Of a stretch of DNA of 64,000 bases, positions 12,049-23,455 are shown one piece after another. A program made the position numbers and the translations under genes. The DNA comes from Helichrysum umbraculigerum (lineage: Eukaryota; Streptophyta; Magnoliopsida; Asterales; Asteraceae). The DNA is taken from contig CATIUR010000003.1 of assembly GCA_949592205.1 (NCBI GenBank), forward strand, positions 79,202,501 through 79,266,500. Reading direction: 5' to 3'. The notes beneath the pieces are model-generated. The model was not told the origin of the DNA. It made no database searches and was given only the letters and a program-made list of their open reading frames with translations. The first letter of the stretch is position 1, and the number at the start of each line of letters is the position of its first letter.

Positions 12049-12564
12049 TAAATACATTGAACAAAAAAAAGAAATATCATTGTTAAATATTTCAATTTTA
12101 CTATTTTAGGGATGCAATTTCTTTTTCACAAAAATAAAAAGACTATTGTCACTGAAATAGGATAACAATACATACCTATAGGCTAAGCACTTCCTCGTTT
12201 TATATGTATTTTTCTTTTCATATTTTGTTTAACCTGAGGTTAAGTAATCTTTCTGCAACTATGATCTATGCCCCATTGGTTGGGTATTGGTGCAACATTA
12301 CCTATTGATAAATCCCTAACTTTAGGTCTTTTTTAATTTGATTCAATTGTGAAATAAAATATCACGACGTATGTATCTAGGGAACGGTCACTTCAAAGTG
12401 AATTCTCCCTAGATACATCTATTCAATTAACTTATGAATCTATGCCGATTCCGAATATATGAATTGTCCTAAAGATTCAAAACCTATTTTCGGCCTTTTT
12501 TTTTTTGAATAACAAAAAAAATCCAATAGATTTAAAACTTATTTTTCGGTAAATCAATTACGAC

Positions 12565-12791
12565 TATAATATCTTGAAGTTCTTTGTAACGTTGTAAAGT
12601 TTGTTTAACCTCTTGTGCAGTGTCATAATGGTCTTCACCAACGATCCGGGGTTGTAGCATAGTTGACGTTGAATCTAAAGGATCTACTGCTGGATAGATA
12701 CCTTTGGCGGCTAATCCTCTTGATAGTACGGTAGTAGCATCTAAATGTGCAAATGTCGTAGCAGGAGCAGGGTCGGTCAAATCATCTGCAG
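12565..12791 (-). pseudogene. atpB: Plastid atpB fragment
   Basis: On the minus strand the frame reads DDLTDPAPATTFAHLDATTV and on through a KQTLQRYKELQDII-like stretch. This is the central-to-C-terminal part of the plastid ATP synthase CF1 beta subunit. Homology stops near 12565, where the reading runs into unrelated sequence. The identity looks high, which argues for a recent transfer. Confidence 0.92.
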
Positions 12792-13431
12792 GTGTCTTAA
12801 AACAAAATTTTATTTAGTTGGGACAACGCATAACCGAATATAAAAAGTAAATTTTAACAAAGTATCTTTATAAAATACTTCCACTAATAAACATTTGGAA
12901 ATAACCTAAATAAATTTTAGAATTTAAAATATTATTTTGAACTACGAGCGGGTACGAAAATACTGGTATTTTGTACCGCGGTTGGAGACCACAGTATACA
13001 AAAGTGGGAGCTGAGTTTAACAAAACCCAACCCCCACCATCTTTTCTCCCTTCATTTCTCTTCTTCTTCCTTTTCTCCACCCCATTTTTCTCTCTAGAAT
13101 ATCACCACCAATCACCACCACCACCGCCGGCCGACCACCGCCACCACCAACACCAACATTTTCGGAATCACCATCACGAGTGGAACAACATTAACAAAAG
13201 CGACACCCTCGTTTTCTTCCTCGTTTGGCCTCGATTCGCAATTGTAAGAAATTCCTAAATTTTTAGATTTAATCTTTTTGGTGTAATGTATTGGTGTAAT
13301 AATGTTTACACAACATAGTTATAACCTAAACAACAAGGAAAACATGATTTTACAGCTCGAAAATACGTTTGATTTGCGATTTTGGCCGGAAAAACGCGAC
13401 AGCCGCGAGTTTCTGGGCTGGTGTTCATCCA

Positions 13432-13708
13432 TGCAACACAACGCTTGTGTCGCATGTTGTGTCGCATAATTCCAATTGTGTCGTATCTTATGTCGCATAA
13501 ACTACCCATGCGACACAACGCTTGTGTCGTACCCTTATGTCGCACCTTGTGTCGTATTTCCATACGACACAACCATTATGTCGCTATTGATTTAGCATCG
13601 CAAGCTTTTGCGACACAACCACTGTGTCGCAGAGCTCTTGTGTCGCACTCTATGCGACACAACCCTTGTGTCGCACGACACATTTTTGTGTCGCATGTTA
13701 CGACGCAG
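13432..13708 (+). repeat. TGCGACACAA / TTGTGTCGCA array (5' LTR)
   Basis: About 18-20 copies of GCGACACAA or its reverse complement, with variants such as TTATGTCGC, occur in 277 bp. Many are paired as adjacent inverted units that could form hairpins of 8-10 bp. The array begins about 880 bases from the LTR start once the NUPT is discounted. Confidence 0.9.
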
Positions 13709-14129
13709 AAAACAGAAAACAGCCATATTTTTCTAAGTGTCGGGAAACGTTTTCAAATGACAATTTAAATACGATACGACTTATACTCGAAACAAATATA
13801 CTTTATAAAGTATACGAAAACTCAAACCTAATAATAATATGAATTATTATTACGAAACATCAATAACGAACCGCACTTACAAACATACGAAATCTCTCGT
13901 GTTTAGGACACTAGGAGATTATACTTGGCACGACTCGCTACATTAGGACGCTAACTTCTCAGGTGAGTTTCATAGCCCCACTATTTCAACTGTTTTACTA
14001 TTTTCGGGGTGAAACACATGCTCAATTACTGTTTTCGAATTATATTAATAATCGTTTATAATTCACAACTATTTTTATTACTGTATGTAATACAAAATGT
14101 GTAATACTAAGGAATTACACCCGCAATAT

Positions 14130-15210
14130 TGTTGTAGAACAATATCAATACTTAACTTAGATAGGTTACAATCATATCCTGTTAGATCGTTGGAAAACGA
14201 TTACCAATACATAACTTGAATTAGATCTCAAAATCCTTTGGCCATATTGTCGCGGGACAATATCATTGAATACATTAGAACTAGTTAGTTCTACCTACAC
14301 TGGACAACATCTATACTGTTACAAGTTTAGTTATTCCTTTAAGAACTAAAACTGTCGACACACTTCATTATCACTAGAATGGGAACTGAACTTAAGTGAA
14401 CATTTTCCCAAGACTCCGTTATATATACTTGCTAGGCTTTAGACTAGGAGTATACAATAGAATCACACGTTAGTACAGACTTCGTATATCAATACAACTC
14501 AACTGGTGACGACTCTGGCTCAGGATGTAATCCAACCAGGGATGGTCCCCCGGCCCAGGATGTAATCCAACCGTGGGGGTGTCACCTGATGAATATCTAC
14601 ATACTATTATACGATCTACTTAGTCAGGCATGTCGAGTACTGCTGGCTCTCAAACAACTTAGTCGGGCATGTCGTTGTACTGCCGGCTCAATCACAAATT
14701 GCTGCGAGCAATTCCAAAAAACGATGTCGCGGTATTGCAGCGGGCACCAAACGATGCCACGGTAAAGTGGGCATAAAACGAAACCACGGTATTGCAGTGG
14801 ACGAAATTTCAATCAATGGATCAGCGAGTGATACTCGGGATTCACAATAAGTTAGCGGATCGGTGGTGCTGCCACGCGAGGCCGTTAGCTCAATTCAAGT
14901 CCGGGTTAGCTTATGCTAATCGGGTAAACGGACACGTTAAACGTTTTCAAACATAGATCTGCGGATCTACAATCATTTGTTGCTGGATGCAACACATTAT
15001 ATATTAAATCATAGTTCTGCGGGACTATAATTACTTGTTATCATATGACGCGGTCATGCGATCAATTAATAGTTATAGGCAGGTATTGCCTTACGTTTAT
15101 CAACACAACTACCTCTTAGGTATCAAGGCATGGAATGCCATATTTATTTATATGTACTTAGGTACATGACCCGAATACTTAGGTATGAGATACCTCGATT
15201 AGACGTATAC
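14130..15210 (+). repeat. Array of mini-hairpins (5' LTR)
   Basis: The segment contains a long succession of short inverted repeats with 5-8 bp stems and mostly 2-5 base loops. Examples are ATATTGTC-GCGG-GACAATAT, TAGAACTA-GT-TAGTTCTA, AATTGCT-GCG-AGCAATT, TAGATC-TGCG-GATCTA, ATGAC-GCG-GTCAT and GGCAT-GGA-ATGCC. Stem sequences differ from unit to unit. The 3' LTR has the same array at about 20370-21450. Confidence 0.8.
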
Positions 15211-15646
15211 ACATTGGTGTTACAAACTTCAATATAATACTTATCAAGCTGGCTGAATTTGAAACGACTTTTCAAAACATACAGAGTTTTATTACATCAT
15301 GATTTCAACTAACAATCCTATGAACTCACCAGCTTTATAGCTGACCTATTTTAGCATGTGTTCTCAGGTGCCCAGCAGGATTAGGATTTCTACAAGATTA
15401 TGCTAGCTCGAGTCGCATGATTTCAAACATTTGGGACTACTCTGCATTTACTTTTGTATTTTCAAATTATGTATTTGAAATTTCTATTAAACTTATAACG
15501 TTGTAAACGTTCTATTTGGTAAATGTATAATTATTTTCAAACATCTCATTTATAGTCGTTCATTATGTATCTTATGCTGTGATATTTAAATTGGTAACAC
15601 CCGACCCGATCGCTTCCGCAACCCCAAATTTGAGGGTGTTACAGAT

Positions 15647-15659
15647 TGGTATCAGAGCC
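15647..15659 (+). other. Primer-binding site, initiator tRNA-Met type
   Basis: TGGTATCAGAGCC begins three bases after the 5' LTR end (15643). Confidence 0.95.
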
Positions 15660-16259
15660 TAAGGTTATAGTGAACTAGGTTGCATTTAGTGGGCCTAGAC
15701 TATGACCGTTAGGCAGTATTCCTCATTAGGTATGACTGGTTCAGGAATTACATCATACGAGTTTAATTTCACATAGCGTAGCTAACTATGTACAATTAAA
15801 TAAAGATGATGTAAGATCTGAAAAGGGTTATACTGAAACAGGAATGTGTAGTTGACTCTGATTGTTATTTGCTAGACATCCTAGGCTATTATATGTACTG
15901 TAGGTATATATTAATAGGCCTTACATGTATACTAATTCTACGTATCAAATATATACTGGGTATATACAACTAAATTCCGTTGTACTATCATTTACTCACG
16001 AAGAGGCACATCGTCGTCTTCCTAGCTACCACGACTCGACACTTTCTCCTCATGTACGCATAGGAGCATATCACATATATCACTGAACCTCGGGAAGGAG
16101 GTACAACCGTATTCAATGGGAATGAAAACCCACACATGCTAAAAGTCCACGAAATTTAAGACAAACAAACGAACCTCCCACCTTTAACCGTGCTGGTCAC
16201 AATTGGATTAGTGTTGACTAAGTCCACAACAAATTAACTATCTCAATCACAACTTGATC

Positions 16260-17175
16260 ATTTAGATCAATCAACTCAATACCTCAGTGCCTTGGCACTC
16301 ACATTCTAGCATTGTGCTACATTTGGGAAATCACATAACTTCAACGTATTTTGGCCTTAGGGCTACAATCAAACAACACATGGCACGTGGTGTCACATTA
16401 TGCTTTCAAGCACAACACATGGTATGTTGATACCACAATATGGGCACGTTAGTGCAAACCTCCTAGTATGTCAATACTACAAATCATAGCATGTTGATGC
16501 TACATTCACAGTACGTGGGTACTGCAATTACGGTGCCGCGGGCACTTCATTATGGCACGTGGTGCTGCATTTCATAGTACTTCGGTACTACAATCACAAT
16601 ACATTGGTATTTTAATCACCGTGCTGATAGCACTACATTACGGCACACGGTGCTGCATTTCATGGTACTTTTGTACTACAATCATAATACATTACGGTGC
16701 GTCGGGCACTACATTTTGGCACGTTGTGCTACACCCAGGCTCAATGAGCTAATATTCAATATGCATGTGGACTTGTTATAGTTACATGTACAATTTATAT
16801 ATACATATACACTTACTTAACGGGGCACGAGGTGCCACACCTGACTTTTATTATGCACGTATACTTGTATAGTTACGTGTACACCATATATGTATATACG
16901 ACTACTCTACTGGACACGAGGTGTTCCACTCGATTACTTTGCGTATGAATACTCGCTATAGGCACTTACACACTTACACGCACACGCGATTTCCTTACTA
17001 GGCACGAAGTGCCACACCACGACTACTAAGGCATGTGATGCCTCATTCGACGAATACACTCTAATTTATTGGGATTACATTTATAGTACTTTAGTACTAC
17101 ATTATAGTCTGATAGACTACGACAATACCATAGTTCTGGTCGAACTACATATAATACACAACTAGGTCGTTGGTA
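16260..17175 (+). repeat. Array of mini-hairpins in the untranslated leader before gag
   Basis: About 20-30 consecutive units have stems of 5-6 bp, loops of 3-4 bases and joining words such as TACATT or ACAAT. Examples are AGTGCC-TTG-GCACT, TAGTAT-GTCA-ATACTA, TAGCAT-GTTG-ATGCTA, CAGTAC-GTGG-GTACTG, TAGTAC-TTCG-GTACTA and TAGTCT-GAT-AGACTA. Sequence differs between units, but the geometry is nearly constant, with a period of about 25-40 bases. Confidence 0.82.
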
Positions 17176-17335
17176 CGACTACACATTTAAAATTTCAAAG
17201 TCCGAGGACTTTCATACGGATACCTTAAGTGGTTTCTGGACAACTGTCACTTTTACATCCGAGCATACAACTATAAAAGTTAAAATCTTTGAATAAAGAT
17301 CTCACGCTTTGTCATTTCATTCTTGTTCAAGAATC

Positions 17336-18278
17336 ATGCCTCCTAAACGACAAACTCTCACTCAAGCTGAGCACGATCAAATCATTAACCAAGCAGTGAC
17401 TGCGACCCTAGCTGCTCAGAACCAAGTAAAGCCTTGCACTTTTAAGGATTTCCTGAGGTGCGAACCACCAAACTTCGTTGGTACTGAAGGAGCTGTCGGA
17501 TTAATTCGATGGTTCGAGAAAATGGAATCTATTTTCCACATTTGCAACTGCCCCGACGACTGCAAAGTCTTGTACGCCACATACACCCTCCAGGATGATG
17601 CCTCTACCTGGTGGAATTTTCACGCCCGAACTATAGGAATCGACACTACTCACGAACTTCCGTGGGAAGACCTGAAACGAATCATGAAGGACAAGTATTG
17701 TCCCATCGAAGTACTTCACAAACTCGAGGACGAACTTTGGCACCTCACCGTAAAGGACAACGACATCGAAACATATACCAATCGTTTTCAACAACTAGCA
17801 CACCTTTGCCCAACCATAGTAAACCCTGAACCACAACGAATCGAAAAGTATATAAGGGGACTTCCAATACAAATTGAGGGACTGGTCACAGCCTCGAAAC
17901 CTGTCACTATAGACGATGTTGTTCGCATGGCCCACAGACTCATGGCACAGGTGGTTCGACGCGGGCCACCTGCAACGGAAAACAACCAAGAAAAAGGGAA
18001 TGGAAGTTCCAGCTCTAGCCAAAATCCAACGAATCAACCTGAACCCTAGAGGTACTATGCTGTCGAACCCAACGGAAGACAAGGCTATACGGGTAACAAA
18101 TCATTTTGTCACGGCTGTAACCTGCGAAAGATGCCAACGATATGGACACGTAATCCGGAACTACAGAGTTCCCGCCAATCCCGACTCTCGAAGAATATGC
18201 TTCAAATGTAAAGAACCCGGTCATTACAAGAAGGACTGCCCAAAAAGACGCAAAATTCATTTAATCGACTCCGAGTAA
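17336..18278 (+). pseudogene. gag: Ty3/gypsy gag with stop and frameshift
   Basis: The start at 17336 (MPPKRQ) is typical of plant gypsy Gag; an upstream in-frame ATG lies at 17309. Residues 30-200 form a Retrotrans_gag domain, with FVGTEGAVGLIRWFEKMESIF, DDASTWWNF and FQQLAHLCP as landmarks (individual words only). The frame stops at a TAG (18047-18049). Recognisable Gag continues past it, then moves to the +1 frame near 18120. The rest ends with a degenerate knuckle (second Cys-His half lost, C to Y) and one intact CCHC knuckle CFKCKEPGHYKKDC at about 18198-18240. No pol follows. As it stands the gene cannot make full-length Gag. Confidence 0.9.
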
Positions 18279-18786
18279 ATCAAATAAATCTCCAACGATA
18301 ATGTAAGTACAATTCCTCCTCGAAAACATAACCCTTCAATTATAGATTCGCTAAACGCGTATTTATTATCCCCGATATCACTTTATCAACTAATATTGAT
18401 TACATCTTAGGGCTAGTTGACCTAGGCCCACATAAAACTCAATGTTTGCTTTCAGCAGACTGATCTACTGCACGTCCACCAAATACTTAGTCCTGATAGG
18501 ACGACCTACAAAACGGTCACTATGTGACAACTATCTAGTCCCGAATGGACTACGACGTAAACGGCTACCGAGTAACCACAAAATAATCATACTCCAAACA
18601 AATAATATAGTCAGGATATTACCTCAATTAAGTACCGCGACACAGTCATGGATTGACTGCTATTCAACCTCGTTATAGACATCTTATGTCTGCAATCTTT
18701 TCGACAAATACCTCGTACGTGCATTGCTCCCCAGACCACGCGCGACCCTGACCTCACTTTAAATTTCGGGACGAAATTTTCTTAAC
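18279..18786 (+). other. Non-coding stretch between gag and PPT
   Basis: No protease, RT or integrase homology is visible where pol should lie. Several more short inverted repeats occur at about 18480-18660 (for example AGTCC-CGAATG-GACTA). The ORF at 18442-18678 looks spurious. Confidence 0.6.
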
Positions 18787-18796
18787 AGGGGGAGAA
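18787..18796 (+). other. Polypurine tract
   Basis: AGGGGGAGAA lies immediately upstream of the 3' LTR start at 18797, where plus-strand DNA synthesis is primed. Confidence 0.92.
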
Positions 18797-21700
18797 TGTA
18801 ACACCTGGTCAAAAAGTCAACTTGCGCGTCTAATTTAAACTTTTAATCTTCGTACTAAGTACGCATTATTACCACGGAATTTAAAAATTATATATAATGT
18901 ATATATAATATGATGGATTACTCAGAAAAACGCGTCCAAACTTCCATGTCAAAAATCTCAAAACTAATATTTTATTGGTTAGAATGAATATTATATAATT
19001 TGGGAAAAATATTAAACATTCGAAGGTATCATTCGTTTAGTGTCTTAAAACAAAATTTTATTTAGTTGGGACAACGCAGAACCGAATATAAAAAGTAAAT
19101 TTTAACAAAGTATCTTTATAAAATACTTCCACTAATAAACATTTGGAAATAACCTAAATAAATTTTAGAATTTAAAATATTATTTTGAACTACGAGCGGG
19201 TACGAAAATACTGGTATTTTGTACCGCGGTTGGAGACCACAGTATACAAAAGTGGGAGCTGAGTTTAACAAAACCCAACCCCCACCATCTTTTCTCCCTT
19301 CATTTCTCTTCTTCTTCCTTTTCTCCACCCCATTTTTCTCTCTAGAATATCACCACCAATCACCACCACCACCGCCGGCCGACCACCGCCACCACCAACA
19401 CCAACATTTTCGGAATCACCATCACGAGTGGAACAACATTAACAAAAGCGACACCCTCGTTTAGCCTCGATTCGCAATTGTAAGAAATTCCTAAATTTTT
19501 AGATTTAATCTTTTTGGTGTAATGTATTGGTGTAATAATGTTTACACAACATAGTTATAACCTAAACAACAAGGAAAACATGATTTTACAGCTCAAAAAT
19601 ACGTTTGATTTGCGATTTTGGCCGGAAAAACGCGACAGCCGCGAGTTTCTGGGCTGGTGTTCATCCATGCGACACAACGCTTGTGTCGCATGTTGTGTCG
19701 CATAATTCCAATTGTGTCGTATCTTATGTCGCATAAACTACCCATGCGACACAACGCTTGTGTCGTACCCTTATGTCGCACCTTGTGTCGTATTTCCATA
19801 CGACACAACCATTATGTCGCTATTGATTTAGCATCGCAAGCTTTTGCGACACAACCACTGTGTCGCAGAGCTCTTGTGTCGCACTCTATGCGACACAACC
19901 CTTGTGTCGCACGACACATTTTTGTGTCGCATGTTACGTCGCAGAAAACAGAAAACAGCCATATTTTTCTAAGTGTCGGGAAACGTTTTCAAATGACAAT
20001 TTAAATACGATACGACTTATACTCGAAACAAATATACTTTATAAAGTATACGAAAACTCAAACCTAATAATAATATGAATTATTATTACGAAACATCAAT
20101 AACGAACCGCACTTACAAACATACGAAATCTCTCGTGTTTAGGACACTAGGAGATTATACTTGGCACGACTCGCTACATTAGGACGCTAACTTCTCAGGT
20201 GAGTTTCATAGCCCCACTATTTCAACTGTTTTACTATTTTAGGGTGAAACACATGCTCAATTACTGTTTTCGAATTATATTAATAATCGTTTATAATTCA
20301 CAACTATTTTTATTACTGTATGTAATACAAAATGTGTAATACTTAGGAATTACACCCGCAATATTGTTGTAGAACAATATCAATACTTAACTTAGATAGG
20401 TTACAATCATATCCTGTTAGATCGTTAGAAAACGATTACCAATACATAACTTGAATTAGTTCTCAAAATCCTTTGGCCATATTGTCGCGGGACAATATCA
20501 TTGAATACATTAGAACTAGTTAGTTCTACCTACACTGGACAACATCTATACTGTTACAAGTTTAGTTATTCCTTTAAGAACTAAAACTGTCGACACACTT
20601 CATTATCACTAGAATGGGAACTGAACTTAAGTGAACATTTTCCCAAGACTCCGTTATATATACTTGCTAGGCTTTAGAATAGGAGTATACAATAGAATCA
20701 CACGTTAGTACAGACTTCGTATATCAATACAACTCAACTGGTGACGACTCTGGCTCAGGATGTAATCCAACCAGGGATGGTCCCCCGGCCCAGGATGTAA
20801 TCCAACTGTGGGGGTGTCACCTGATGAATATCTACATACTATTATACGATCTACTTAGTCAGGCATGTCGAGTACTGCTGGCTCTCAAACAACTTAGTCG
20901 GGCATGTCGTTGTACTGCCGGCTCAATCACAAATTGCTGCGAGCAATTCCAAAAAACGATGTCGCGGTATTGCAGCGGGCACCAAACGATGCCACGGTAA
21001 AGTGGGCACAAAACGAAACCACGGTATTGCAGTGGACGAAATTTCAATCAATGGATCAGCGAGTGATACTCGGGATTCACAATAAGTTAACGGATCGGTG
21101 GTGCTGCCACGCGAGGCCGTTAGCTCAATTCAAGTCCGGGTTAGCTTATACTAATCGGGTAAACGGACACGTTAAACGTTTTCAAACATAGATCTGCGGA
21201 TCTACAATCATTTGTTGCTGGATGCAACACATCATATATTAAATCATAGTTCTGCGGGACTATAATTACTTGTTATCATATGACGCGGTCATGCGATCAA
21301 TTAATAGTTATAGGCAGGTATTGCCTTACGTTTATCGACACAAGTACCTCTTAGGTATCAAGGCATGGAATGCCATATTTATTTATATGTACTTAGGTAC
21401 ATGACCCGAATACTTAGGTATGAGATACCTCGATTAGACGTATACACAGTGGTGTTACAAACTTCAATATAATACTTATCAAGCTGGCTGAATTTGAAAC
21501 GACTTTTCAAAACATACAGAGTTTTATTACATCATGATTTCAACTAACAATCCTATGAACTCACCAGCTTTATAGCTGACCTGTTTTAGCATGTGTTCTC
21601 AGGTGCCCAGCAGGATTAGGATTTCTACAAGATTATGCTAGCTCGAGTCGCATGATTTCAAACATTTGGGACTACTCTGCATTTACTTTTGTATTTTCAA

Positions 21701-21874
21701 ATTATGTATTTGAAATTTCTATTAAACTTATAACGTTGTAAACTTTCTATTTGGTAAATGTATAATTATTTTCAAACGTCTCATTTAGAGTCGTTCATTA
21801 TGTATCTTATGCTGTGATATTTAAATTGAACCCGACCCGATCGCTTCCGCAACCCCAAATTTGAGGGTGTTACA
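18797..21874 (+). mobile_element. 3' LTR of the nested element
   Basis: This 3078-bp LTR runs from TGTAACACCTGG to GGGTGTTACA. It lacks the plastid insert and is therefore the reference for the pre-insertion sequence. The copies differ by about 22 substitutions by my count. It repeats the TGCGACACAA array (19668-19945) and the mini-hairpin array (about 20370-21450). Confidence 0.95.
19668..19945 (+). repeat. TGCGACACAA / TTGTGTCGCA array (3' LTR)
   Basis: This is the partner of the array at 13432-13708 and is almost identical to it. Only a few bases differ, for example GTTACGTCG here against GTTACGACG there. Confidence 0.9.
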
Positions 21875-21879
21875 AAAAA

Positions 21880-23450
21880 TACGTTAGATTTGGGTTTTAG
21901 ATCGGAAAATCACGTCAGTTTCTGGGTTTCTGGGTTGGTGTTCATCAATGCGACACAAGCCTTGTGTCGCATGCTATGTCGCATAAAGCCTGTTATGTCG
22001 CATCTTGTGTCGTACCAAACCTTTAGTGTCGTAACTTTTGCGACACAATATTGTGTCGCACTTTATGTCGCATATTATGTCGTATTTTTATACGACACAA
22101 CCACTATGTCGCTATTAATTTAGCATATCGTATCCGATGCGACACAGTCCTTGTGTCGTATCCTTGTGTCGCATGACGTCTGCGACACAACCCTTGTGTC
22201 GCACGACAAACTTTTGTGTCGCATATTGTGTCGCAAAACACATCAGTTTTACAATTTAATCCCAATTTAAGTGTTAAACATTTGGGACTTCAAACGATTA
22301 TACAATATAACATCTACGGGACCTTGAAACATGTTTTTTTCAAGCATAACACCCCAAACAAATGGTCACCAACGGGCCAGACATGTTTTCCAACAACAAA
22401 CAATTACAAACATACGGACAAACACTGGATATACTAGTTGTGTACAACTAAACGAAACGTCTCGTGAGACACATACTTACATAACCTCATATGTTTAGGC
22501 ATTTGAAGGTTACGGGTTCGGAGAACCTACTTGCTTTACTTACTACTTGCTATTTGCAACTGATTACTACAAGACTCATGTGAGTCTTACGGCCCCACTT
22601 TTACTGTTTTATCTTATTGGGGGAGAAACATGCTACTACTTTTCCTTGAACACAAGTAGTAAAACTGTTTACTATACCAAACGGAATTGCATGAGTTGTT
22701 TACTATTTACAGAAGTCTCTCCATCATATATAGTTAGTTATGGACTTAAGCGCGAACACTAGTTAATGGATCCATCAGGGAAATGACCCTCCCCGCCCGG
22801 GGCAGTAGTGCTGCCATGTACTGATTTACACGTAGAAACGGGTGACAAATTATTCGTTACATCTGCTTGCTCAGTTACGAGCATGTCACGGGAGCAAACA
22901 TTATTACTTACGGGTTAAGCTTCAATTATGAGCCTCATGGCAACGGTATAACTTACTTACTTACATTTGTTGGATTGCAAATACTGGTTTTACATTTGCT
23001 GAATTGCAAATACTGATTTTACGCCTATGGGCACTACTGATGAAATCTTGTGTTTCAAAACTGATATTACTTACAAACCTGTGAGATTCACCAACATTCG
23101 TGTTGACCCTTTTTAGCATGTTTTCTCAGGTACCCGGATGGAGTAGGATTACTCCAGGACTTTAGCTAGAGTCGCATGATTTCAACACAACTGCATTAAC
23201 GGAGATTCTTAGCATTATCTTTTGTATATTTTGATTATGTAATAGAATCTCCCGCTATACGCGTGGGTTCTAGGAAACTACATTTTTGTATACGAAAACA
23301 TTAAGTTTTCAAACATTATATCTATGGGAATGTAACTAATTTACAAACGTTGCATATAGATGTCGTTTGCTTTACCTTTGTGCTGTGATATTTGATTAGT
23401 AGCACCCCAAAACCTGCTTCCGCTAAACAGTGAATTTCGGGGGTGTTACA
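21880..23450 (+). mobile_element. Solo LTR, right part
   Basis: This continues the LTR starting at 10573. It ends GGGGGTGTTACA and is followed by TATAA (23451-23455), an exact match to the duplication at 10568-10572. The sequence across the break is contiguous when compared with the nested element's own LTR around 13360. It carries its own diverged TGCGACACAA array. Confidence 0.9.
21949..22235 (+). repeat. TGCGACACAA / TTGTGTCGCA array (solo LTR)
   Basis: The motif is the same as in the nested LTRs, but the number and order of units differ and the spacers have diverged. This suggests that the motif is retained while the array turns over. Confidence 0.88.
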
Positions 23451-23455
23451 TATAA

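Larger units (their letters stand above)
11670..12791. other. Mosaic nuclear plastid DNA insert (NUPT) in the 5' LTR
   Basis: The 3' LTR keeps the uninterrupted site: CGAAGGTAT, then ten bases (19030-19039), then GTGTCTTAAAAC. In the 5' LTR those ten bases are replaced by 1122 bp. The insert contains recognisable pieces of plastid rpoB, rpoC1, ndhD and atpB that do not lie side by side in this arrangement in plastomes. About 500 bp between ndhD and atpB look like plastid non-coding DNA that I cannot assign. There is no target-site duplication, which fits end-joining repair of a double-strand break with several plastid fragments. It postdates the insertion of the retroelement. Confidence 0.88.
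11437..15643 (+). mobile_element. 5' LTR of the nested element
   Basis: It begins TGTAACACCTGG and ends GGGTGTTACA. Its 4207 bp include a foreign plastid insert (11670-12791). Without that insert it is about 3.1 kb, like its partner at 18797-21874. It contains a CT-rich leader-like region (13015-13100), a TGCGACACAA array, a long mini-hairpin array and the terminal TAACACCC/GGGTGTTA fold-back. It carries a 12-bp duplication (around 13208-13225) absent from the 3' LTR. Confidence 0.92.
11437..21874 (+). mobile_element. Complete non-autonomous Ty3/gypsy-type LTR element
   Basis: A full element with 5' LTR (11437-15643), PBS (15647), internal region with a broken gag, PPT (18787-18796) and 3' LTR (18797-21874). 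It is flanked by a 5-bp duplication AAAAA (11432-11436 and 21875-21879). The internal region is only about 3.15 kb, with no protease, RT, RNase H or integrase. By eye I count about 22 substitutions plus a few indels between the LTRs over about 3.07 kb (roughly 0.7%). That indicates a recent insertion, so it was probably mobilised in trans. It landed inside a solo LTR of a related family. Confidence 0.92.

Noticed and set aside
12532..12780. Functional ATP synthase beta gene
   Set aside because: It is a short internal plastid fragment without start or end, inside an LTR.
13306..13842. Open frames of 72-128 codons on both strands
   Set aside because: They arise from the TGCGACACAA array and reappear identically in the other LTR. 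There is no domain.
14624..14812. Minus-strand 62-codon frame also found at 20859
   Set aside because: It lies in the hairpin array of the LTR and is duplicated only because the LTR is.
17501..18260. Minus-strand frames opposite the gypsy gag
   Set aside because: They are shadows of the gag reading frame.
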